Part shown: piece by piece, positions 15,126 through 22,164 of the stretch
How positions within the stretch are numbered: the first letter of the stretch is position 1
Layout: the number at the start of each line of letters is the position of its first letter
Assembly (NCBI GenBank): GCA_017416505.1
Contig: JAFQCI010000028.1
Coordinates: forward strand, 1 to 31,264
Length of the DNA stretch: 31,264 nt
Source of the DNA: Lachnospiraceae bacterium
GTDB taxonomy: Bacteria > Bacillota_A > Clostridia > Lachnospirales > Lachnospiraceae
Direction of reading: 5' to 3'
Notes under the pieces: generated by a model
Databases searched by the model: none
What the model saw: the letters and a program-made list of their open reading frames with translations, nothing else
What the model was told of the DNA's origin: nothing
Program-made: the position numbers and the translations under genes

Positions 15126-15986
15126 ATGAAAAAATGGTTTAGTTTATTATTGATAGCGGTATTGGTATTAGGGACTTTTACAGCCTGCGGACAAGAGAAA
15201 AAAGAAGAAAACAATGGAAAGCAGGCCGTAAGGACTTTGGAGGAAATCAAAGAAGATGGCAGCATTAAAATAGGCGTATTCAGTGATAAAAATCCTTTTG
15301 GATATGTGGATGCTAATGGAGAAGTGAAGGGATATGATGTTTATTTTGCAAAAAGAATTGCAAAGGATTTACTTGGAAGCGAAGATGCAGTAGAATTTGT
15401 TTATGTTGAGGCTGCCAATCGTGTAGAATATCTGCAATCAGGAAAGGTTGACATTATACTTGCGAATTTTACTGTAACAGAAGAAAGAGCAGAGAAAGTA
15501 GACTTTGCCCTTCCTTATATGAAAGTGGCTTTGGGTGTTGTATCACCGGAAGAAGCGTTGATTACGGATGTAGAACAGTTAAATGGTAAAACTTTGATTG
15601 TAGTAAAGGGAACAACAGCAGAAGCATACTTTGGTGAAAATCATCCGGAAATTAAGTTATTGAAGTTTGATGAATATCAGGAAGCATACGATGCATTACT
15701 GGATGGAAGAGGAGATGCTTTTTCTACGGATAATACAGAGGTATTAGCCTGGGCAATTCAAAATAAGGGATTTGCAGTAGGAATTGAATCTGTAGGAAGT
15801 CTTGATACCATCGCACCGGCAGTACAAAAGGGAAATACAGAGTTATTAAACTGGCTCAACGAAGAAATTGAATCCTTAGAAGAAGAACAGTTTTTCCATA
15901 AAGATTTTGAAGAAACCTTGGCTCCGGTGTATGGGGACAGCGTGGATGCAGATAATCTGGTAGTAGAAGGTGGAAAAGTAGAATAA
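15126..15986 (+). CDS. Amino acid-binding lipoprotein, CjaA-like (probable cysteine binder)
   Basis: 286-residue periplasmic-type binding protein (SBP family 3), with a lipoprotein signal ending at Cys21 (LVLGTFTAC). Conserved stretches are FSDKNPFGYVDANG.VKGYDVYFAKRIAKDLLG, VYVEAANRVEYLQSGKVDIILANF, ERAEKVDFALPYMKVALGVV and the end VVEGGK. From memory these match the cysteine-binding CjaA protein of Campylobacter closely and PEB1-type aspartate/glutamate binders less so. It is the extracellular receptor for the transporter encoded upstream. The 143-bp gap to the ATPase gene is filled by a repeat element, so its expression may differ from the other subunits. Confidence 0.8.
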   Translation: MKKWFSLLLIAVLVLGTFTACGQEKKEENNGKQAVRTLEEIKEDGSIKIGVFSDKNPFGYVDANGEVKGYDVYFAKRIAKDLLGSEDAVEFVYVEAANRVEYLQSGKVDIILANFTVTEERAEKVDFALPYMKVALGVVSPEEALITDVEQLNGKTLIVVKGTTAEAYFGENHPEIKLLKFDEYQEAYDALLDGRGDAFSTDNTEVLAWAIQNKGFAVGIESVGSLDTIAPAVQKGNTELLNWLNEEIESLEEEQFFHKDFEETLAPVYGDSVDADNLVVEGGKVE

Positions 15987-16017
15987 GGATGCAAAAGAAA
16001 AGAGAGGAAGATACCAT

Positions 16018-16926
16018 ATGACATTACAGCAGTTAAGATATGCAGTTACCATTGCAGATTGCAAGTCCATGAATAAGGCAGCCACAGAGCTTTTTGTGAC
16101 CCAGCCGAGTCTTTCTAATACCATTAAGGATTTAGAAAAAGAGATTCATATAGAGATTTTTATCCGTTCCAACCGGGGGATTGTCATTACCCCGGAAGGG
16201 GAGGAGTTTTTAGGGTATGCAAGGCAGATGTTAGACCACTACCGACTGATTGAGGAACGCTATGTGGAACATACCGCTTTTAAGAAAAAGTTCAGTGTGT
16301 CCATGCAGCATTATACCTTTGCGGTAGAAGCATTTATTCAGATGGCGAAGAAATTCGGAATGGAAGAGTACGAATTTGCAATCCATGAGGCGAAAACCAG
16401 CGAAGTGATTGAAAATGTTCGTTTGAATCGAAGCGAGGTAGGAATTATTTATAAAAATGAGTTTAATGGTAAATTCATTGATAAGATTCTTAAGGAACAT
16501 GATTTAGAATTTCTTCCATTGTTTGATTGTAAAATTTATGTGTATCTTAGCAAAAATAATCCGTTGGCAAAGAAAGAAGTAATTGATTTTGAAGATTTAC
16601 AACAATACCCTTGTCTTTCCTTTGAACAGGGGGACAATAATTCCTTTTATTTTGCAGAAGAAGTGTTTAGCACCTATGATTACCGGCAGATAATTAAGGC
16701 AGATGACAGAGCCACACTCTTAAATTTAATGGTGGGACTAAATGGATATACTCTTTGTTCCGGTATTATATGTGAGGAGTTAAATGGGGACGAGTATGCA
16801 GCAATCCCTCTTAATACAGAGGAAACCATGACCATTGGTTATATCAAACATAAGAAAATGCCTCTAAGTATTTTGGGTGAACAATATATTGAAGAATTAC
16901 GAAAGTATAAGGAAAAGGTCTTATAG
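16018..16926 (+). CDS. LysR-family transcriptional regulator
   Basis: 302 residues. The N-terminal winged helix-turn-helix is MTLQQLRYAVTIADCKSMNKAATELFVTQPSLSNTIKDLEKE, followed by the linker helix and an effector domain of about 210 residues. It lies 31 bp after the binding protein gene and is likely in the same transcript, suggesting control of the transporter through the palindrome at 12715-12751. A cysK remnant overlapping its end suggests a sulfur/cysteine regulon, as for CysB or CmbR, but no such symbol can be assigned. Confidence 0.88.
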   Translation: MTLQQLRYAVTIADCKSMNKAATELFVTQPSLSNTIKDLEKEIHIEIFIRSNRGIVITPEGEEFLGYARQMLDHYRLIEERYVEHTAFKKKFSVSMQHYTFAVEAFIQMAKKFGMEEYEFAIHEAKTSEVIENVRLNRSEVGIIYKNEFNGKFIDKILKEHDLEFLPLFDCKIYVYLSKNNPLAKKEVIDFEDLQQYPCLSFEQGDNNSFYFAEEVFSTYDYRQIIKADDRATLLNLMVGLNGYTLCSGIICEELNGDEYAAIPLNTEETMTIGYIKHKKMPLSILGEQYIEELRKYKEKVL

Positions 16927-17003
16927 GAGCAGCATTAAAAGCAGCTACGATTCTTGCAAACAGACCGGAAATTAAGGGAAAAACCATTGCAGGGTATTTG
17001 TGA
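16923..17003 (+). pseudogene. Decayed tail of cysteine synthase (cysK remnant)
   Basis: In the frame starting at 16923, overlapping the LysR stop, the sequence reads IGAALKAATILANRPEIKG then KTIAGYL and stops. CysK-type O-acetylserine sulfhydrylases have (S)GAAL.AA..LA.RPENKGKTIV near their C-terminus, normally followed by ILPD.GERYLST. Here only about 24 residues are left, with no start and the last part lost. It marks a deletion that fused the LysR end to the cysK interior. Confidence 0.7.
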
Positions 17004-17054
17004 ATCATTGAGGTAAAAACAAGATGATTTATGAATGATAAAAGTGTAAATTTT

Positions 17055-17100
17055 AGAACCTCATTAGAGAGTAAATCTTTCTGATGAGGTTTTTTATTTT
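17055..17100 (+). terminator. Rho-independent terminator of the transporter/LysR operon
   Basis: AACCTCAT (17057-17064) pairs with ATGAGGTT (17084-17091), followed by TTTTTATTTT. The remaining stretch to 17302 has a weak TTGACC/TAGTAA promoter-like pair near 17193-17220 and a TGTAAC at 17240 that could be an ECF -35 box; no gene is seen. Confidence 0.8.
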
Positions 17101-17302
17101 ATAAGGAATTTCGTTGAAATCGTTTTATAAAGTAAAAAATGCTCTGAGGGAATCGCACTTCGGCGGAGTAGAAGATTTTAAGTAAAAATATATTTTGACC
17201 TCAATCATGTATTTATAGTAATATCAAAGAAAAAAAGTTTGTAACGTTTTATAAATTCGGCAGTCTTATTTATGTAAAACAAAGAAGAAGGGAGGGAAGC
17301 AG

Positions 17303-17776
17303 GTGCAGGAATTTGAAGAAATTTATGAGAGTTACTATCCGCAGGTGTATGGATACTTATGTAAACTTTGTCAGGATGAAGATATGGCAGAAGAAATGAC
17401 TCAGGAAACATTTTTTTAGGTGTTAAAGGGGATTGATTCCTACCGGGGAGATTGTAAACTAAGTGTATGGATGTGTCAGATAGCGAAAAACACCTATCTT
17501 ACCCACATCAAAAAACAAAAGAAGATAACGGATGCTCCTATGGAGCAGTTGGAGGAAGAAAAAAGTTTTGAAGAAGCATTTTTAGATAAGGATTTGGCAA
17601 TGGAAATACATAAGGTATTACATACCCTGCTTGAGCCATATAGGGAAGTTTTTTGGATGAAAACCTTTGGTGAACTTTCTTTTGCTGAGATTGGAAAGGT
17701 GCATGGGAAAACGGAAACCTGGGCAAGAGTTACTTATCATCGTGCGAAAATGAAAATAAGGGAGGAATTAAAATGA
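17303..17776 (+). pseudogene. ECF sigma factor gene interrupted by an in-frame amber codon
   Basis: From GTG 17303 (after GGGAGGGAAGCAG) the frame reads VQEFEEIYESYYPQVYGYLC, then region 2 ...DEDMAEEMTQETFF, then TAG at 17417-17419, then VLKGIDSYRGDCKLSVWMCQIAKN with no frame change, and an intact region 4 (LEPYREVFWMKTFGELSFAEIGKVHGKTETWARVTYHRAKMK). Homologs usually have Lys, Arg or Ala at the stop position, so a single base change such as AAG to TAG explains it. TAG is an ordinary stop elsewhere in the window. The downstream half could begin at GTG 17420 but would lack most of region 2. The overlapping anti-sigma gene is intact. It may be a nonsense mutant, a suppressed codon or a sequencing error. 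Confidence 0.8.
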
Positions 17777-18618
17777 AATATCCATGTAATCTTATTCGGG
17801 ATATCTTACCAATCTATCATGACGAGGTATGCAGTGAAGAAAGCAAAACTGCAGTAAAAGAACATTTGGAAACTTGTGAGGATTGTAAGAAATATTATGA
17901 AAATATGTGTGAATCGGACATTGTGGAACGATTTAGTTTTGATGATGAAATGGAAAGGAAAAAAGCAGATTCTATCAAAGAACTGAAAAAGAAAATGAAA
18001 AAAAGAGATTTATTGATTATCATAGGTGTTGTCATAGGTTCTTTGGTTGTTACTACCATAATGGGGCTGTTTGTTGTATTGTTTATGGAAAAAGTTTATG
18101 AAAATGCAGAAGTAGAAGTGTATGCTAACATTGAAGATTATGAAAAATATATGTCGGGGGAAAATGCAGAAAGTGAATTTCAGATTAAATGGGGAATGGA
18201 TGAAACGATTTTTCCTGATGAAATTACGGATGAGATGAAAGTCACGGATTATAAAATGGTGTATTATAATCCTTGGGATGAACAGTATTTGAGCTATCTT
18301 GTAGTGGATTATGAGGAACAGGATTATGAAGAAGAAGTAAAACGCTTAAAGAATTATGAATCCACAGAATACAAAGGGTATTATGGTGTAACTGGATTTG
18401 ATGAGCAATATACGTTATTGGCAATGTATGCCGATGAATATCAGGGCTTCGTATATGCTCTAACGGATAATGAGGATACTATTATTTATGCAGAAATAAT
18501 ATTTTGCAATTATTTTATGGATTTGGATTATACCAAGTATATTCCGGAAAAATACCTTCCAGTCGGTTTTGATGCTACAGAGGATAATGCGTATAGGAAA
18601 AAGATGCTAGGGGAATGA
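17773..18618 (+). CDS. Anti-sigma factor with zinc-finger domain
   Basis: 281 residues. The N-terminal zf-HC2-like domain has the pattern C..IRDILPIYHDEVCSEESKTAVKEHLETCEDCKKYY (His and Cys ligands). A charged linker, one membrane helix (about 78-103, LLIIIGVVIGSLVVTTIMGLFVVLF) and an acidic, Tyr/Glu-rich extracytoplasmic domain follow. Its ATG overlaps the stop of the sigma gene (ATGA), the usual ECF/anti-sigma coupling. It should hold the sigma factor at the membrane until a signal arrives, but its partner gene carries a nonsense codon here. Confidence 0.8.
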   Translation: MKYPCNLIRDILPIYHDEVCSEESKTAVKEHLETCEDCKKYYENMCESDIVERFSFDDEMERKKADSIKELKKKMKKRDLLIIIGVVIGSLVVTTIMGLFVVLFMEKVYENAEVEVYANIEDYEKYMSGENAESEFQIKWGMDETIFPDEITDEMKVTDYKMVYYNPWDEQYLSYLVVDYEEQDYEEEVKRLKNYESTEYKGYYGVTGFDEQYTLLAMYADEYQGFVYALTDNEDTIIYAEIIFCNYFMDLDYTKYIPEKYLPVGFDATEDNAYRKKMLGE

Positions 18619-18759
18619 GAGTAGGGGAAGTATTCGAAATAGAAAGAGTTTTGTGTTATAAAATGAGGATATTTGTACAAGAATTATATCTGATTTAAGA
18701 GTATAATGCAAATAGATAGATGTAGTAAATGAAGTGGTGAAAGGAATGGACGGAGAGAT

Positions 18760-19317
18760 ATGATAAAGGAACGAATCAATGTAAATGATAAGAGTTATTT
18801 GGTTGAAATGTTGTTAGGAAAGGGCAAAGGGGGATATTCTTATCTTGCAACAGACGGGGAAAGGAAATATGTGCTAAAGCAGATACATCATGAACCTTGT
18901 GATTATTACCAGTTTGGAAATAAAATTGAATCAGAGTTGAATGATTATAAAAGACTGACTTCCATAGGAATCCGAATGCCGAAGATGTTGGATATTGATA
19001 TTCAAAATGAAAGAATTTTGAAGGAATATATTGAGGGAGAAACTATATATGAATTGGTAATGAAAGACAGGATGCAGTCTTCGTATTTTGAACAAATTCG
19101 AGAAATGTGTTCTTTGCTTTATGTAGCGAATACAAATATAGATTATTTTCCTACAAATTTTATTGTGCAGGATGGGGAGATTTTTTATATTGATTATGAA
19201 TGTAATGATTATATGGAAGAATGGAATTTTGAAAATTGGGGAATCAAATACTGGTCGAAGACAGAAGAATTTTTAAGATATGTAAAGGAGAAGGAAGAAG
19301 GTAATTCTCTATTTTAG
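18760..19317 (+). CDS. Small protein kinase-like phosphotransferase
   Basis: 185 residues, a compact kinase-like fold. A glycine-rich loop LLGKGKGGYSYLA and the ATP-binding Lys in YVLKQI are present. The catalytic loop is NIDYFPTNFIV, which keeps Asp and Asn in D-x4-N spacing but lacks the HRD histidine. IDYE takes the place of DFG. The size and IDxE motif are closer to RIO/Bud32 or aminoglycoside phosphotransferase types than to Hanks kinases. The substrate is unknown. It is a single gene with GGAGAG before its ATG, between the anti-sigma and Rpn genes. Confidence 0.6.
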   Translation: MIKERINVNDKSYLVEMLLGKGKGGYSYLATDGERKYVLKQIHHEPCDYYQFGNKIESELNDYKRLTSIGIRMPKMLDIDIQNERILKEYIEGETIYELVMKDRMQSSYFEQIREMCSLLYVANTNIDYFPTNFIVQDGEIFYIDYECNDYMEEWNFENWGIKYWSKTEEFLRYVKEKEEGNSLF

Positions 19318-19449
19318 AGTGATTTATTTTAAATGTTGTTGTAATATAATACAATTATGTTTTGGTATTGTTTGCAAAAAAATAAATATTTTCTTGTAAT
19401 AAATAGAAAAAAGTGTTATAATTCATACAAAGCAAAATTTTACAATACA

Positions 19450-19768
19450 TAAAGAAGAATTCTGCTGGCGATACATCCTAGATGTACGGTAAAACAGCAT
19501 CAATAATGTATGTATAAGCTTTGATGTTTCATAGTTGGAAGCATTTATATATGGCAAAGGATGAAAGTTATATCAAAGAAAATCATATTATACATACCAT
19601 TGTCTTTTCTGAATCTTTCAAGGCTTCAGAACATATCATATTCGTAATGAATTCAGAAAATTCTTGCTTTTATTTCAAAATCAATAAAAAAAGCAGAAGA
19701 TTTTCTGAAACGGAAATTGATTAGCAGGCGCTAAATTCCATAGAAAACCTTCTGCGAATACGAAGGAG
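19450..19768 (+). promoter_or_regulatory. Long structured leader of the Rpn-family gene, candidate cis-regulatory RNA
   Basis: Several paired segments can be read. (1) TGCTG/CAGCA around CATC/GATG near 19462-19500. (2) AATGTATGTATAA near 19506 with TTATACATACCATT near 19589. (3) A long hairpin TTCAGAAAAT...GCTTTT (19652-19670) with AAAAGC...ATTTTCTGAA (to 19709). (4) CCTTC (19748-19752) with GAAGG (19762-19766), which covers the ribosome site. GCAGAAG-A-TTTTC (19693-19705), the right arm of (3), can instead pair with GAAAA-C-CTTCTGC (19743-19755), which would break (4). A 67-codon frame (19521-19724) runs through it but has no clear ribosome site or recognisable product. Confidence 0.5.
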
Positions 19769-19777
19769 GAAATGCTT

Positions 19778-20755
19778 ATGGAAAAAGACATCTTATGGAG
19801 TGTGTTCTTTGAGAAGGAGGAGAGATTTGCAGACCTAATCAATGCCTGCGGATTGAATGGAAATCAGCTTGTAAAACCAGAAGATTTAAAATCGGTCGAC
19901 TCGAAAAATTTGCAGCATTATGAAGCTGGGATGAAAGAGAAAAAAGGGAAGAGGGGCAGTATAAAATATAGAGATGCGATACGAAAAGTAGCATTTGGGG
20001 TGAACTTTGCTTTAATAGGAATAGAAAATCAAGAAACAGTAAATTATGCTCTTCCCCTTACCATTATGCAGTATGATTCAGGAGAATATGAAAAACAGAA
20101 AAGAAATATTTTTCGAACCATGAAACATCGAAGCCCTGGTTTAAAGGGTGGAGAATATCTTTACGGATTTTCAAAAGAAAGCAGACTCCATCCAGTGGTA
20201 ACTTTTGTGATTTATAGTGGAGAAGAATGGGATGGTGGAAGAAGTTTACATGACATCATTGATTTTTCAGATATCCCGGATGAATTGAAAGGAATAGTGC
20301 AAGACTATAAGGTAAATCTGATAGAAATAAGAAAGTGGAAGGATACCTCTGTTTTCAAGACGGATATCAGGCAGGTATTCGATTTTATACGCTGTTCAAA
20401 AGAAAAAGAGCAGGTGAAACGTTTGGTGATAAATAATCCGGATTATGAGGAAATATCTGAAGATGCATATGATGTGATGAAAAAATATGCAAATTTGAAG
20501 GAACTTAAAAAGATGAAGAAGGAGGATGGAAATATGGTAAATATGGCAAAAGGATTACAGGACTGGGCTGCAGAAGAAAGGGAAGAGGGAAGATTAGAGG
20601 GAAGATTAGAAGGTAGATTAGAAGGAAAAACAGAGGGAATAACAATAATTGTAAAAAATATGCTGAATCATGGAATGTCAGATGAGGATATTATGATGCT
20701 TACAGAAAGTAGTAGAGAGTTATTGGAAGAAGTGAAACTTCAAAATAATATATAA
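19778..20755 (+). CDS. Rpn-family recombination-promoting nuclease / PD-(D/E)XK transposase-like protein
   Basis: About 325 residues. The N-terminal domain has a Rpn-like PD-(D/E)XK core: KYRDAIRKVAFGVNFALIGIENQETVNYALPLTIMQYD, with Asp followed by an E-x-Q pair, and GWDGGRSLHDIIDF-type downstream motifs seen in Lachnospiraceae members. The tail has EEREEGRLEGRLEGRLEG repeats then GMSDEDIMMLT, the family's usual C-terminus. I chose the ATG at 19778, 9 nt after GGAGG; the ATG at 19772 would be too close. Rpn proteins are DNA nucleases that raise RecA-independent recombination. The gene stands alone behind a long structured leader. Confidence 0.8.
   Translation: MEKDILWSVFFEKEERFADLINACGLNGNQLVKPEDLKSVDSKNLQHYEAGMKEKKGKRGSIKYRDAIRKVAFGVNFALIGIENQETVNYALPLTIMQYDSGEYEKQKRNIFRTMKHRSPGLKGGEYLYGFSKESRLHPVVTFVIYSGEEWDGGRSLHDIIDFSDIPDELKGIVQDYKVNLIEIRKWKDTSVFKTDIRQVFDFIRCSKEKEQVKRLVINNPDYEEISEDAYDVMKKYANLKELKKMKKEDGNMVNMAKGLQDWAAEEREEGRLEGRLEGRLEGKTEGITIIVKNMLNHGMSDEDIMMLTESSRELLEEVKLQNNI
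20588..20623 (+). repeat. 12-bp tandem repeat encoding GRLE
   Basis: Three near-identical units of GGAAGATTAGAR (the third has GGTAGATTAGAA), followed by a degenerate fourth. Each encodes Gly-Arg-Leu-Glu. In-frame units could vary in number by slippage. Confidence 0.7.
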
Positions 20756-20783
20756 CTCTTCATAAAAAAATGTCATTTTTAAG

Positions 20784-20830
20784 TTGACAACCTTAGTCGA
20801 TAAAGATACAATAGCTAATAAGATTAGCTA
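20784..20830 (+). promoter_or_regulatory. Promoter and operator of the second TetR gene
   Basis: TTGACA (20784-20789), a 17-bp spacer, TACAAT (20807-20812). A perfect palindrome TAGCTAAT-AAG-ATTAGCTA (20812-20830) starts at the -10 box. A looser TTAGTCGATAA lies in the spacer. The CTAAT-N3-ATTAG core matches operator 1 of the TetR at 5762. Confidence 0.78.
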
Positions 20831-20853
20831 AAAAGAAAATTGGAGTAACTGCG

Positions 20854-21417
20854 ATGAAAGCCGGACTGGACAAAGAAGTAATTTTAAGAGCCGCTGCCGA
20901 TATGGCGGATGCAGAGGGTATTGCTAATGTTACATTAAAAGCATTAGCAGAAAAATTAGGGGTGAAGCCTCCTTCTTTATACAAGCACATCAATGGCTTG
21001 GAGGAATTGAATGAGGATCTTATGTTATATGGCTGGAAGTCCTTAGAGAAAGAACTGACGAGAGCAGCAGTTGGAAAAGCAAAAGAGGATGCCATAAGAG
21101 CTATATTTTATGCTTACCGGGATTATGTGAAGAAGCATCCGGGAGTTTTTGAGGCAATGCAATGGTATAATATGTATAAATCAGAAGAAAATTTGCAGGC
21201 AACAGAAGAAATCGTTGCGGTTCTTTTTCAGGTACTTTCTGCTTATGACTTAAAAGAAGAACAAAAAGTACATATTGTGCGGATGTTCCGGGTGTTTTTG
21301 CAGGGATTCTTAATGGTAGAAATTCATGGGGGATTTGGAAACCCGGTGTCGATTTCAGAAAGTTTTGATTTTTCATTGGAAATATTACTAAATGGAATTC
21401 TTAATTTGGCATCATAG
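20854..21417 (+). CDS. TetR-family repressor, paralog of the 5762 regulator
   Basis: 187 residues. The helix-turn-helix is NVTLKALAEKLGVKPPSLYKHINGLEEL and the WHG-like C-terminal domain ends ...RMFRVFLQGFLMVEIHGGFGNPVS. It is alignable end to end with the TetR at 5762-6331 (LYGWKSLEKE versus IYGWKQMEER; QWYNMYKSEENLQAT versus LWYNKFQSKDNMEAT). It lies 54 bp before the BceR-like gene on the same strand, so it may share or influence that transcript. The shared operator core suggests possible cross-regulation between the two loci. Confidence 0.85.
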   Translation: MKAGLDKEVILRAAADMADAEGIANVTLKALAEKLGVKPPSLYKHINGLEELNEDLMLYGWKSLEKELTRAAVGKAKEDAIRAIFYAYRDYVKKHPGVFEAMQWYNMYKSEENLQATEEIVAVLFQVLSAYDLKEEQKVHIVRMFRVFLQGFLMVEIHGGFGNPVSISESFDFSLEILLNGILNLAS

Positions 21418-21471
21418 ATAAGTGCGAAGCTATTAAAAACTTGTATTACTTTTATTAGGGGCATTGAAACT

Positions 21472-22164
21472 TTGAAAAGAAGGCAGGGGATTAACATTTA
21501 TAAAATTATGATTGTAGAAGATGATAGAGCCATCCGGTTGGAACTTCAGGTTTTATTCCAAAATGCAGGATATGAAGTACAGGTAGTAGAAGAATTTGAA
21601 GACGTGGTGGAACAAATAAAAAAAGCACAGCCTCATCTGGTATTAATGGATGTCATGCTATCGGTACAGTCAGGTTTAGAAATTTGTATGAAACTTAGAA
21701 GTGTTTCCAATGTGCCTGTGATATTTGTTACGAATTGTAATACGACAGAGGATGAAATGCGATGTATTACCATGGGCGGTGATGATTTTGTCGCAAAGCC
21801 ATATAATATCGCGATTTTACTGGGAAGAATTGCAAACGTGCTACGTCGTACCTATGGAAATGAGAAGGAATTAAATTTGATATCCCATAAAGGAGTAGTA
21901 ATAAATACAGAAACCGGAGAATTATCCTACGGGGAGGAGCAGATTGAATTAACCTGGAGTGAATTAAAAATACTTACTTATTTGTTTAAAAAGAAAGGAA
22001 CCTTTGTTTCAAGAATGAGCCTGATTGAGTATATGTGGGAAAATAAGCTTTATATTGACGATAATACGCTTAGTGTGAATGTTACCAGGATTCGCAAAAA
22101 ACTTAGTGATTATGGTTTAGAGGATTTTATTGAAACAAAACGAGGTGTGGGGTATCGGATTTGA
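21472..22164 (+). CDS. OmpR-family response regulator, BceR-like
   Basis: Receiver domain with EDD at residues 16-18, phosphoacceptor Asp60 in LVLMDVMLS and Lys in FVAKPYN, then a winged-helix DNA-binding domain ending IETKRGVGYRI. It pairs with the overlapping intramembrane-sensing kinase. The listed start is TTG 21472 with AGGGG 10 nt upstream. However, the canonical family start MYKIMIVEDD falls on an ATT codon at 21496, exactly 6 nt after another AGGGG. An in-frame ATG at 21508 is the alternative but would cut into the first strand. It likely controls the ABC genes at 23402 through the box at 23266-23279. Confidence 0.85.
   Translation: MKRRQGINIYKIMIVEDDRAIRLELQVLFQNAGYEVQVVEEFEDVVEQIKKAQPHLVLMDVMLSVQSGLEICMKLRSVSNVPVIFVTNCNTTEDEMRCITMGGDDFVAKPYNIAILLGRIANVLRRTYGNEKELNLISHKGVVINTETGELSYGEEQIELTWSELKILTYLFKKKGTFVSRMSLIEYMWENKLYIDDNTLSVNVTRIRKKLSDYGLEDFIETKRGVGYRI

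Noticed and set aside
15126..15986. Assignment of the binding protein to glutamine or aspartate uptake
   Set aside because: PEB1-like features are shared, but the EAANRVEYLQSGKVDIILANF and VVEGGK stretches fit the CjaA cysteine binder better, as does the cysK remnant; kept as probable, not proven.
19521..19724. 67-codon frame in the Rpn leader as an independent gene
   Set aside because: No clear ribosome site, no recognisable motif, and it overlaps the strongest hairpin of the leader; treated as part of a structured leader, though a regulatory leader peptide is not excluded.
19772..19777. ATG at 19772 as start of the Rpn gene
   Set aside because: Only about 3 nt from GGAGG; the ATG at 19778 has normal spacing.
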